From: Angiostrongylus vasorum
Taxonomy: Eukaryota; Nematoda; Chromadorea; Rhabditida; Metastrongylidae
Assembly (NCBI GenBank): GCA_018806985.1
Contig: JADANN010000031.1
Coordinates: forward strand, 62,001-126,000
DNA: 64,000 bases
Direction of reading: 5' to 3'
Shown: positions 51,801 to 62,145 of the stretch, piece by piece
How positions within the stretch are numbered: position 1 is the stretch's first letter
Layout: each line of letters starts with the position of its first letter
Translations under genes and position numbers: made by a program
Notes under the pieces: model-generated
What the model was told of the DNA's origin: nothing
Databases searched by the model: none
What the model saw: only the letters and a program-made list of their open reading frames with translations

Positions 51801-54800
51801 GAGCTGCAGGTAATTGCCAACTCACTTCCGAACTTGGAAAACGTTGCAGACAGGCAACGAGAGAAGATCTTAAAGAGAGAAGAGCAGCAGTGAAAAGCGT
51901 TCTCAAAGCACACCGAAGCTTCTCCAATTACGAAAGCAAGATGATTGAACTCCGATGCCTAGACGTAACAGTTACAGCGTCCAGAAAGGCAATGGAGAAA
52001 AATCATTCACGTCATGCGAACATGGGAATGGGACAACGGGAGTGAAAATCGATGGTCACCAATAACATCATCTTCGCTTTGCTGATGACACCGTCCTTAT
52101 ATCACTATACATTAGCCAAGCGGAACGAATGCTTGCCGACTTTGTTAAACCCTGTGGAAAGATTGGTGCTCTATTAATCTCACCAGAACGACGTTCGTGG
52201 ATTGGTTATGTATGCCCCATTCACTCTCAACGGAATGTATATCTCTGAATGCTCCATTTACACTTATCTGGGTCAGGGAATCAACATGGTAGACGACTAA
52301 GCTCCCGAGTTGATTAGCAGTAAATGACCTACTTGGAGAGCCTTCAAGAGCATCGAGGATGTAGTGAGGAGAACAAAGAACACCCGACTCCGTGCCCACC
52401 ATTTCGACTCAACGGTACTTCCTGCCCTAACGTATGCGTCAGAAACCAGGTTGCTGCGTAAGCAGGATGAAAACCCACTCAGCGTTATTGAACGAGCAGC
52501 CGAAAGGATGATGCTAAGAGTATCCCGTGTCACGCAAGTAAGGGAAGGGATCCGAAGCTCTGACCTCCGTCAACGATAAAAAATCAAAGATGCTATTCCA
52601 TGCGCCAAACTCTCGAAGAAGAGACGGGTCGGACCCGCAATGCTTACGAAAGACAAGCGATAGACAAAAGCCGTTAGTGAATGGATTCCTCTGAATGTCA
52701 AACGTACTGCAGGAAGAGCGCCGACCTGAAGGTGAGAATTTTCCACGAAAAGCTTAGAGAAAAGTGTTGCTCAACGAGTCGCTAGAGCGAGCAGAACCCA
52801 TTGGACTACTCTTGCACGTGACAGAGAATGATGGAAGACTTACTGGCGTCCGCTCGAGTCGCTCGACGATCAGCGGGACGAAAGGTGACACATGTGACGG
52901 TAATCGGGATTGTAGGACGCCGCATGTAGCGTAGTGGTCGGAGGTGCTTTGCAATGCATACGGGATCGATTCCCGCGTCTCCGGCCCACCAAGCTTTCCA
53001 TCTCTCTGGGGTCGGCGAATTGGTATCAGACTTGTCTGGGAGGATAGCAGCTCCATACAGCGGTAGGCCACTGTGAGTCATTGTAAAGGCCAGATATGCA
53101 TTTAATCACCTCCAAACAATGCATGGTGAAGTTGAATGCATGGCTCATTGCTGAGGGATAGGTTAACGCCGAAAGCTTTTTGTTTATCAGGATTGTGTGG
53201 ACCGGTGGAAGTGTTGCTGGATTTGGAGTATGGTAGAAATCGGCTAGATTTCGTAAATGTCAAGGATAATTAGTGGTGAAGATGAACTTCACGAAAGCTA
53301 CTATTTGCAGTTAATTTACAGAACAAATTCCCTGTTGGAATCCTAGCTTGGTAAATTGGTTATGTTCTATCCAAAACGTTGTTTATGAGTGATATGATAA
53401 TTTGCGTGAAGCTTCTAGCGCAAGCTATGCGTTATAAACTAGGCGGTAATTACTAAGAGCCTTTCGGCGATATTGCTTTGATAGACTGAGTACTGATGCT
53501 GTGTATGGATCCCATCGCCATCATTGCGTGGCACCTCTTACCGCTGCTTTTACACGCGTCCCCTCCACTCATCGTAATCTGTGCTAATTATGGAACTTAA
53601 AGAAGTCGAAGTGGAAGTGTCTTTCTAGGAGTTCTTTATCGTGGTTGAAGATGGTGTATTTTTGTTTTCCGTTATCAACATTCGTAACGTAACACTGTAT
53701 TACCTAAGGTACCAGTAGTGTGTACTGCAGCTGGATCAACCAGCTAGTCTTTCTTACTCTTGAAAACCTCTCGAAATTTTGTGATCCGATTCTATTTTTT
53801 GAGAACTAGTTCGTATTTGGCTGTTTTGGAGATCTTCAACAGTCGGGTTATGATCGTCGGTAAGGTTATTCTTAGAATGCCAGTTTAATGAGAAGGTCTC
53901 GTCTAAGGCCCTGAAGGGACTTCCACTTTGTGGTTAAACTATTTCTTCGCATAGATGAGGCAGTGAGTGAACTAGGTACTAAGTATTATACTATGACATT
54001 ATTTCATCCCAATGTGGATCATAACATTATACGATTCTTGTCACTTGACATTATGGAATATGATAGCCACTGTACAAGGTGCTGATTTTTCTTTCGCATG
54101 AGCTGGTTTTTTAAACTGGAGGTAGCAGTGCTTACCATATGATTAACGCAAAATGTTGCCGATATTTGTGGATAGAAAGATGTCTGCCCCTGCTATCTAG
54201 GTTTCTGCTGTGGTGGAGGCAGTTTCTGTCATGTTTGCTACAGTTGAGCATCCGGGTTGAAATGTTCGACTCATTTACCTTTGGTTCGACCTTTAGTAAC
54301 CTTCACGATATATTAACACAAATTTTGTGCAGATCTTGTTTATTTTTGCTTGAAATGTTTTCCTTAGGTAACCGGTCGTACTAATCATTCTGAAACATTG
54401 CCGACAGGACAGTTATCTAATATACCTTGGCGCCGACAAGGAGTAAAATATACAAATAACGAAGCATATTTCGACGTTATCGAGGAAATTGACGCTATCA
54501 TTGACCGTCAGGGATCTACAGTTTTTGCTGAAATTCAGGGCTATGTAGGTTTTTAATTGGGACTTTTACATGCTATAGATATTATGCCACAGAATTCAGA
54601 AACTAACATGTTCTTCCCTTCTTTTTTTGTCGAAAAGATTACATAGACCCTTATTGGTCTATTTAAAGATTGATGTTTGCTGCAAGTTATCTGGAATGCC
54701 AGATCTTACAATGACACTGGTTAATCCCAGACTTCTTGATGATGTTTCATTCCATCCATGTGTACGGTTTAAACGATGGGAGAATGAACGCGTATTATCA

Positions 54801-56574
54801 TTTGTACCTCCAGATGGTAGCTTTCGATTGTTGTCTTATCACATCGCTACTCAAAAGTGGGTTCGAATTCTTTCCGGAGTTCCTCTTGTAGTTTCCAAAA
54901 AATTTCCTTTGAGAAGTTATTGCTGTATCTCTGTATTCAGCATGGTCGCCATTCCAATTTATGTCCGACATTCTATTGTTTTGAAAGGAGGTGCAGTCAG
55001 TCGATTAGAAATCACCGTGGGACCTAAACAAAGTATGGGAAAGATTGTGAGTCTATTTGGTTATTTTTTTTTGACCCATCGCTTTATCTTATACTTTGGT
55101 TGTGCGTAATTTGAGATTCTCCGTGTTTTTAATCCAGGTGAACTTTTGTTATTAGTTGGTTACTCCTAAGTTTTCAGTTCACTTTCACGTTGCTTAAAAG
55201 TTCATCTGCTCACATCCTCATGAAATCTTTGGGTTAGCACTAGTGCAAGTTTAGCCTTTTATTTGATGTTCTGTGAGCTCCAGACATATGTAATATTTGC
55301 TTTCCTGTTTCCAGCTGGAAGACGTTGTTGTGGAGATGTCAATGCCAAAAGCTGTTCTTAACTGCAACTTAATCCCTTCACAAGGAAAATACACATTCGA
55401 TCCGTCTTCACACCTGTTGCAGTGGACAGTTGGGAAAATAGAACTTGGCAAACCACCAAACATCAAAGGCACTGTAAGTTTTGGACACTTTAAGGAATCA
55501 CCTCAATCGGTCATTGCTGAACTTCATTAGTTAAAACGTGGTAAGTTAGTTAGTCACAAAAGTTCTGTAAGTTCTCAGGTTTCAAATTCAAAGATATAAA
55601 TATCGGCGAATGGCGAACTTTTCTTTTTTGAAATAAAGAGCAGTTGTATCTACATATTTATTCCACGGTATTGTGGAAGCTTACGAGAAGACGGTGTTCG
55701 CTTGTGGAAAAACATGTTGGGTGAGGTGAAATTTCGTGTTTAGTTCTTTCAATTTCTACAGTCTTCGGCCATTCAGTACGTCTTCAGGCACTGTGATGGG
55801 ACAAATTTTGTCACTCTGAGTTGATCAATTCCGGTGACTAGTTTTATAGCTCTCGATATTTTGTGGATTTCCTCGCGGATTTTCTTGAGCGTATGACCTC
55901 ATCAGGACTTAAGCAGTCGCATGGAATGATTCCTTCAGGCTACGTTGAAAAAGTCGACTTAATCTTCTTTTCATACCATTTTGGTGGTTCTGGTAAAGAG
56001 TCCATCATTTTTTGCTTTAAGAGCTTTGTTGTTTTTGTTAACCCAAAGAATAGCAATATAGACTTCGTAACGTCGACTTGTACATCATTCATTCATTTGA
56101 TGGGATAACTTGTTGTAAATTCCTTTGACTTCCAGATCTGGTTAATTGTTTCGAAATATCGTTTTAGTTTTAGTTGGTCTCTTTGCTGAAATTCTCTAGT
56201 CGCCCGTAAAAGTTTTTCTGCGAACATTTTTCAAAAATTCTTCTTTTGACTTATTTTTTGAAGCTTAACACAGTTTGTATAAACATTAAAAGTCTATGTG
56301 AAAACATCACTTCATGATCTGAAATTACGAAATCGGCACTGTATTGGTAAGCCCCTTAGGTAATTCTGTGAGTTTTAAAGCATATTCTTTTGAGGTTTCC
56401 GTTTCTGGAACGACAACAGTTGAAACGCCGCCGATCTCACTACGTTTTCGTATCAATCAGCTGGCCGTTTCTGGACTAAAAGTGAACCGTTTGGATATGT
56501 ATGGAGAGAAGTACAAGCCTTTCAAAGGTGTTAAATATATTACGAAAGCTGGAAAGTTTCAAGTTCGAACGTGA
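48896..56574 (+). CDS. apm-3: AP-3 adaptor complex mu subunit
   Basis: Medium chain of the AP-3 adaptor, which sorts cargo to lysosome-related organelles. Nine exons: 48896-48930, 49006-49084, 50487-50705, 50784-50888, 54368-54544, 54669-54856, 54941-55046, 55315-55473, 56395-56574 (TGA). They total 1248 nt, 415 aa, against 418 in human AP3M1, and all phases match. N-terminal longin-type domain: MLNSLFIVNTSGDVIFEKHW, STPHHYVISV, LDEMLDNGYPLVTE. Mu homology domain: NIPWRRQGVKYTNNEAYFDV, KLSGMPDL, RFKRWENERVLSF, GLKVNRLDMYGEKYKP, KAGKFQVRT at the C-terminus. Intron 3 (50706-50783) appears to use a GC donor. Intron 2 has two repeat R copies in opposite orientation; intron 4 (3.5 kb) has a retrotransposon and a SINE. 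The next gene starts 313 nt downstream on the same strand. Confidence 0.96.
49312..49690 (+). repeat. Repeat R copy, near full length
   Basis: Begins ACTTGGATGCTTGG, has the CCAATTTTTCAGAGTTTTGC block and ends GATGAGGCTGTAAATCG. In AP-3 mu intron 2. Short flanking segments (about 49205-49300 and 49695-49860) resemble each other, so it may sit inside a larger duplicated unit. Confidence 0.85.
49880..49965. repeat. End fragment of the 309-bp inverted-repeat element
   Basis: GTTTTGCGAATATCTCAGGA matches the right terminal repeat of the element at 17.35-17.66 kb. The partner arm is not evident. Confidence 0.45.
50075..50415 (-). repeat. Repeat R copy, opposite orientation to 49312-49690
   Basis: GTTTACCGGCTCACCGTGGA to GAAGACGGGCCATCCAAGTA. 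Same intron as the previous R copy, so the two form long inverted arms separated by about 385 bp. Confidence 0.85.
51730..52915 (+). mobile_element. Internally deleted RTE copy in AP-3 mu intron 4
   Basis: Starts in the linker region (about 51740-52000), then jumps with a deletion straight into the RT core at 52012 (GTGAAAATCGATGGTCACC), whose box reads FADDTVL. It continues into the RT C-terminal part ([27 protein letters not shown] near 52415-52575), and then the 3' region to a point directly abutting a SINE. Sense to the host gene. Shows the 3' part that is missing from the 34.8-kb copy. Confidence 0.85.
52917..53195 (+). repeat. tRNA-derived SINE, best-preserved copy
   Basis: Has a perfect pol III A box (TAGCGTAGTGG, 52927-52937) and B box (GATCGATTC, 52964-52972), a body ending TCATTGTAAAGGCCAGATAT, and a tail ending GCCGAAAGCTTTTTG. 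Total about 279 bp. It is not a functional tRNA: the head cannot close an acceptor stem and it continues into a long body. Abuts the retrotransposon's 3' end. In AP-3 mu intron 4. Confidence 0.82.
53196..54367. other. Rest of AP-3 mu intron 4
   Basis: No coding, RNA or repeat feature recognised. An 81-codon frame at 54139-54384 overlaps the next exon in another frame and is not real. Confidence 0.5.
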
Positions 56575-56886
56575 ACAACGATGGTGTTGTGATGGTTCAA
56601 CAGGATTACAACTGTAAGAGTAACAGTTACAGCATAATTATGATGACCCCTTGCCCAGACCACTTGTGATTTGCGCATTGTTCACCTGTTTCATTTCCTA
56701 TTCTTTTTTTCTTCATACTTTCCATTTCGTATGCATCTCTTCCTTCTGGTTGCTCTTCCTATATAGCGTCATGATTTATTAAATGGATTTTCAAATTCTG
56801 TGCATTGTTTGTCGAAGGTTTCGCCTTCATTGTTTTATTTTAACTGTTTTGAAACAACTCATTTGAATTTAAATAATACCTTTAGG
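56575..56886 (+). promoter_or_regulatory. Short intercistronic spacer, probable trans-splice region
   Basis: 312 nt from the AP-3 mu stop to the next ATG. It is pyrimidine-rich in the middle and ends ATACCTTTAG plus one base before ATG, the layout of a nematode SL acceptor inside an operon. Inference from spacing. Confidence 0.45.
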
Positions 56887-59800
56887 ATGCTAAATCCTCG
56901 GCATCTAACTGTTCGTCACTTCTTTCACACAACCATTTTAGCATTTCCTCAGCCTAAGTTCAAAGAAGTTCTTCCACCTGAAGAGGTTAATATATTTTTT
57001 CCATGTGGTTCTTTTTATTCTACTTTTTTCTTTCCCAAGTACTCTCTCTGAGTTGTTTTTATTGTTTTAGTTACTATTCAATTGTTTGGATGCTTGGATG
57101 GCCTGTCTTCACTAGTTATGCGTGCCCAACATAATCCACTTTTCGGAGATTTGCTGGTCTAGCCATTGTGCTTCCCTGAAGTCCCGAGATCAGCCTGGCC
57201 AAAGTCTGCCCCAGGACCACTATAGGCAGTCGCCACCCTTGTGGATCAGAGGGAGATTTGCTACCATGCGAGTAGTTTGTTATCAAGACGGTAGTGGATG
57301 CTGGTATAGGTTTACTCTTAGCTGGACTTCCTAATGGAATCGCCGGACTCCTTCTCAGCTTGAGAGACCCTCCTGTGGAGATGAATTCCCTCGGTGTACA
57401 TCGCAGCCCGACCCAGGAACACTTAGCCACGATGAGGCGATAAACCGTTAGTAGGGTTCTAGTTATTGCATTGATGTATCTCTGCAAACGGGTTCTCTTC
57501 GTTTTGTGAAATGCGTTTTTATGAGAGTTTCGATACGTTCCGATATCCCTTCCTATTTCAGACTGGATGGGCATTCAATCATATAGAAAAGAAGAGAGGT
57601 TTGTACAAGCCAAAGCACACCATCGAAGAGCAAATAGCTTATATGAACAGTAAAGGTTGGAGAACAGCAGGTTTATGGTTGTTTCAGTTGCTTCATTATG
57701 CAATATCTTTTTCCAGTTTTCCAAAATGCCTATCAAGGATTGCCAATTTATCGCTGGTATAGAAGGAATTTCAAGGTGCATTTTTCTGACCTCTTGGTGT
57801 TTCGATGTTTTGAGGCGTTATCCATAGCCTTCCGTTTAAAAAGCGGAAAGGATTTTAAGTTCTCACTTACCAATTTCAGGGACAGTCAATTCTACAACCT
57901 CCACCTCGTCTTTTCTGCATAGATAGATATGGACGTTTTAATATAAACAATGCATGCCCAGTGAGTCCTACCTATTATATATCTTACTTTCTGAGAACTT
58001 GCTGTATAAATGTTTTTTTTTAAAGTTCTACATTAAACTGAATTTGTCCTAGCAACATAAATTCTTGAAAATTTCGTGTTAGTCCTGCTCAGTATAAGCC
58101 TAATTATAAAAGATTAGAGGATAAAGTCTCGGCGCTGACCAATCTCTGTGGCATGCGCCTTGAACTCGACTTTATCAAGTATCATTGGAGGTGCATGAAT
58201 GCATATCTGGCCTTTACAATGACTCGCGATGGCTTACCGATGTATCGATGTGTTGCTGTCCTCCCAGACAAGTCTGGTACCAATTTTCTGACCTCGTAGG
58301 GATGGATGGCTTGATGGGCCCTGGGGTGCGGGGATTGATCCCGTGTGTTGAATGGCGCCTCCGACCACTACGCTACACGCGCCCAAGCTTAACTACCTGC
58401 CATATAAATTCGGTGGTACATAAGGTCTTGGTTATTTAATGCCATCTTTGACACATAGTTAATTCTTTACAGGTGTGCCGTGATGAGTACTTATTCTTTG
58501 ACTTCCGAAATCCTGCTCTTATCGAGCAATTTCTCTCCGACGGCACTCATCAACCGATCGATATTTTGAAGAGTGGCCTCTGTCGAGAGCAGTACGCTAT
58601 GTTAAGAGCTCAGCTACTCGCAGCGAAAGAACACGGTACTTTTTTTTGGATCAAGTAGCTTACAATGCATAGTACAGTTGTTAGACACTATTAAAAACTC
58701 ATTCTTTTGAAGAAAGGCTTATAAATATGCGATATTGCGTCTAACTAAAATTTCATAAGGATGTTCTTCTCTACAGGCACTATTACATTTGGTGTTAATT
58801 TTCGCAATTTCGACTTTCGAGAATGGTATAAGGACTGGAAACAGTTACCGATGCCTGAGGTCAGTCCATCGGTTATGCTTTCATTTTTTTTTCTTTTGTA
58901 GATTTGTGTATATAACGGATTTAAACTTAAGCTATTGCTTTAAGGAATTTATTTGCACCATTAGAGTGGTAGCGTATCTTTCAAATGCTCACGTTTTTTA
59001 AGTACCAATGTTATGGAGAGCTTATAGACTGGAGAGATTGAAAAACCAGTTGCGCTGTAAGAATGCTAATATTCCTTCATTATTTCAGCGAGTTGTAGTA
59101 ATATATTTAAGATGTCGGTTTTCGAAATCCTAAATTGTTAAGCTTCTTTTGATGTTCTGCTTATGTCTACAACTTTGTAGAGGATGTAATAGGGTGTCCT
59201 TCGAACGGTTTACTGCCTCATCCTGGATGGGAAATATTCCTTGGTGTCGGGCTGCGATACACTGTGGGGGGGATTCATCCCTCCGGTAGGGTCTCCCAAG
59301 CTAAGGAGTCCGGCGTTTCAATCGAGAAGTGCAGCTAAGAGTAAAACAATACCAGGATCCACCACCGCTCGGGTATCGAACTAGTCGCATGTGGGAAATA
59401 TACCAAATATACCCGCAAGGCCGACGACTGCCTCCGGTGGTGACGATGTGGGACTTTGACTAGGCTGACCTTGGGATTTTAGAGAATCACAGGAGCTAAA
59501 CCAGCAAAACTCCGAAAAACCAACGAAGTTGGGTCATTCAAGTATCCAACTAAGTAAATACTAGGGTTTTCCCCGAAGTTTTCGACATATCTCGATTATA
59601 AAATCAGGAAATCTCTGGTTTGTAAGTGTAACTGTATATTCTGAATATCTGGCAAATATAAGACGCTAAAAGGGGAAATATTGACATTTTTAGCCTTTAT
59701 ATCTGAACAGTTAAATCCATCTCGACATTTGTTTCAGTCCTAGACTTTTTGTGTAAAGTGACGTCCATGACGTCCCTTTATGTTATACTTCGTAATCTGT

Positions 59801-60580
59801 GCGTAATAGATGCTGTAGTTGTTGACTATCCCTTTCTTTTCATTTTCTTAAATTTCATTTTCTTTTTTTCTTTTCTCCCTATAGTAGAGGAGGAGTTGAA
59901 AACCTTGCGGACTTAAGAGGAGACATTTCTCTATCTCCTTAAAACTGTATACAATTGCGTTGCGTAATTCCAGCTTTATAATACAAATTTGAAAATTTGT
60001 GTTTTAAAACAGCATGTTTTCTTTTTTTTGTCTTTTTTTTAAAGCACGTCAGCAAAACGCTAACGAAAACACCTAATCTCCGCTGGAAAAAAAGTCCCTC
60101 TTCTTCAGTTGTTTTCGTTTTTGAAATACGAGCGTTGACACAAAGGGAATTTGTGGGAAATGGGGACTATTGGCTCTATGAAATGCCGTCTAATCTCGTA
60201 GGATGGGAGAAATTGTGTCTTATGAGCAAACATCTGTGTGTTCTCATGGACACCATTAAGATCTATTGCAAAAGACAATAAAGTTGAGTATGAACTGAGA
60301 TGTGAGGTTTCGGTTTAAAGTTTAAAATGGCCATTATTTTTCCCGATATACAATTGATGCAAACCGTCGCTATTTTTGTAGAAATCACTTCCTATGTTGT
60401 TACTTAAAAATCGTCTATTTTATTTCTGAGATTTCATTTCAGGTAGAACGCGCCGGGATTCGTCTTCAGGATATCCACCCTGACCCACTGGTAGCGTTTC
60501 CAGTTTTCAAGCGCGATTTCAACAACGATTGGGACCAGTGGTGGCTTCGACATGATAAATTTGCTCGGAAGGCGAAGTGA
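56887..60580 (+). CDS. mrps-18B: Mitochondrial ribosomal protein S18B (mS40)
   Basis: Small-subunit protein of the mitochondrial ribosome, of the bS18 family. Seven exons, all in phase: 56887-56985, 57562-57655, 57717-57775, 57880-57960, 58473-58635, 58777-58859, 60443-60580 (TGA), 238 aa (human about 258). The N-terminus is basic and hydroxylated (MLNPRHLTVRHFFHTTILAF), like a mitochondrial presequence. Family features follow: PIYRWYRRNFKG, then the S18 core with ACPVCRDEYLFFDFRNP and LIEQFL. The tail is rich in aromatic and basic residues (NDWDQWWLRHDKFARKAK). Repeat R copies lie in introns 1 and 6 in opposite orientation, and a SINE in intron 4. It follows AP-3 mu by 312 nt and precedes the CHID1-like gene by 277 nt. 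Confidence 0.92.
57088..57455 (+). repeat. Repeat R copy
   Basis: GGATGGCCTGTCTTCACTAG to GATGAGGCGATAAACC, in intron 1 of the S18B gene. The 152-codon minus-strand frame over it is a repeat artefact. Confidence 0.85.
58115..58390 (-). repeat. tRNA-derived SINE copy
   Basis: On the minus strand: A box at 58375-58365 (TAGCGTAGTGG) and B box at 58340-58332 (GATCAATCC), then the same body and tail as at 52.9 kb. In S18B intron 4. Confidence 0.8.
59197..59562 (-). repeat. Repeat R copy, opposite orientation to 57088-57455
   Basis: CGGTTTACTGCCTCATCC to TTCAAGTATCCAACTAAG. In S18B intron 6, with a small insertion near 59400. Confidence 0.85.
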
Positions 60581-60857
60581 TCTGGGAAAAATTCTCCTCT
60601 TAATGTTATTATCTGTGTCATTTCTTCATTTTTTCCTGTTTGAGTTGAATACGATTTTGAGCTGTTTCCACTAGATGACCCGACACCTCTTTATATTGTT
60701 ATAATGTTGTCTTGTTGAATTGCTGTAGTAAACAAATTCTTTGATGGGTTCCTTATGACGTTCTTCTTCCAAAAATGTTTGATGTTCCACTTACTTGCAA
60801 TGTGACACATAACCTAGAAGTTGTGAAGACCGTAGGCTTATTGCTAGTTAGCCCTTG
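60581..60857 (+). promoter_or_regulatory. Second short intercistronic spacer
   Basis: 277 nt between S18B and the next same-strand start. TTATTGCTAG lies about 12 nt before the ATG and could be a trans-splice acceptor. Confidence 0.35.
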
Positions 60858-61724
60858 ATGTTGTGGTTACGAATGGTTCTAATTTTACCTCTGTTTTCTC
60901 TGTCCTTAGAGAAGGGCAAATCGGATCGGAAGCGAAAGCAGGTAATTGGTGGAGGTTTGATCTTGATCTAAAAGAGAAGTATACTTACTAATAACCGTGT
61001 AAATATTACTGTTTTAAGGAAGAAGCAAACGCAGAGATTGAAAAACAGGCCACTGAGAAGGAAAAGGTATAGTTGCAGTTATATTAAGATGAAGTTATAA
61101 ACCAGTATATCGTATTTTTTTGTAAATTTCAAGCTAACATCTTGGATTTGTGATCATAGTTTTATTCTATAGGAGACACCTCTCTTACATCCTTCGTCAA
61201 GTGTGACAAAGCAGTCAATCCTGAAAAATCATGAAAACGTGGATTATTCCTCTCGAAAATTTGAGAATCCAGTACTGGTCTATGTTACTCCGTGGAACAA
61301 CAAAGGATACGACTTAGCGAAATGGGTCTCGCACAAGCTCACGCATGTATCCCCTGTTTGGATTCAGGTTTTTCTGGTTTTCTATACTAGTGGGAGCTTA
61401 AGGTCGTTGGACAGAACTTGGACATACTTCATGTTTCTAAAATTTTACTTTATACTACTGGTTGTTGTAGGAGATTTTAACCAAGCCTTCAGTTTGTACA
61501 TGGGGTTATGACCACTGTTGTGATGAGATCTCTGCTACTATAATAGAATTTCCGTTAAAAGAAAATCTTTATAATTGCTGACACTTCGAACTAGATTGAT
61601 GTTTGATGCCAAAGCGAATGTATGGTACAGATTTCTTAACTCACGGTTTTGTTTCAGTTAAAACCACAAACAGCCGACATGAGTTTTAGCTGCCGGATCT
61701 TGGGAACTCATGATATTGATCATG
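60858..61724 (+). CDS. Chitinase domain-containing protein 1 (CHID1)-like, 5' part only
   Basis: Secreted or lysosomal GH18-fold protein. Four exons in phase: 60858-60941, 61019-61066, 61173-61367, 61658-61724. The start codon is preceded by an in-frame stop and gives a short signal-peptide-like leader (MLWLRMVLILPLFSLSL). A charged section follows, then the start of the GH18 barrel with LVYVTPWNNKGYDLAKWVSH, KLTHVSPVWIQ and ILGTHDIDH, which closely match the family's YVTPWN, SPVW and H-D-D strands. The fourth exon ends at a GTGAGA donor in phase 1. I found no continuation in the remaining 2.3 kb, so the next exon lies outside the window or is unrecognised. Confidence 0.85.
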
Positions 61725-61990
61725 GTGAGATTTTTGTCCACTTACTTTCAATTGTCCATCCATTTGACCAATATGATTTCCTTTTGTATTTGTATGGCAC
61801 TCCATTCTACCTTGTTGGGAGTCTTGCATAAGTTCCGCTTAGAAAGAAGGAAATTTACTGAACGATTTTTTTGGACATAAATTTTGATATCTTATTGACG
61901 ATTTAATTATTTCGATGACAAATCAGCAAAAATAATGCTTGCATAGCTCAATTTCTATTCGCTTTGTTTTTATTATAAGTGTTGTCTAAG

Positions 61991-62145
61991 TAACCACAAT
62001 GATACAGATATTTGCAAAACTCCCGGCCCCGGGTGTCTGCGGTGGGATGGAACCCGCTATTACCGCTTTTGAAGGCTAACGTGTTCACCACCACACCATA
62101 CGGGTCCTTCGTTTCGCCTTTCTTTCAACCGTGTTTTTAATCTGT
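61991..62145. repeat. Fragment of the 309-bp inverted-repeat element family
   Basis: Starts TAACCACAATGATACAGATA, matching one terminal repeat of the 17.35-kb element, then shares GTGTCTGCGGTG, TAACGTGTTCACCA and GGGTCCTTCGTTTCGCC. The right arm is absent. In the presumed CHID1-like intron. Confidence 0.6.

Noticed and set aside
52927..52972. tRNA gene call from A and B boxes
   Set aside because: No acceptor stem can be closed and the unit continues into the SINE body shared with other copies.
57116..57574. 152-codon minus-strand frame
   Set aside because: Most of it is repeat R antisense to the mS40 gene.
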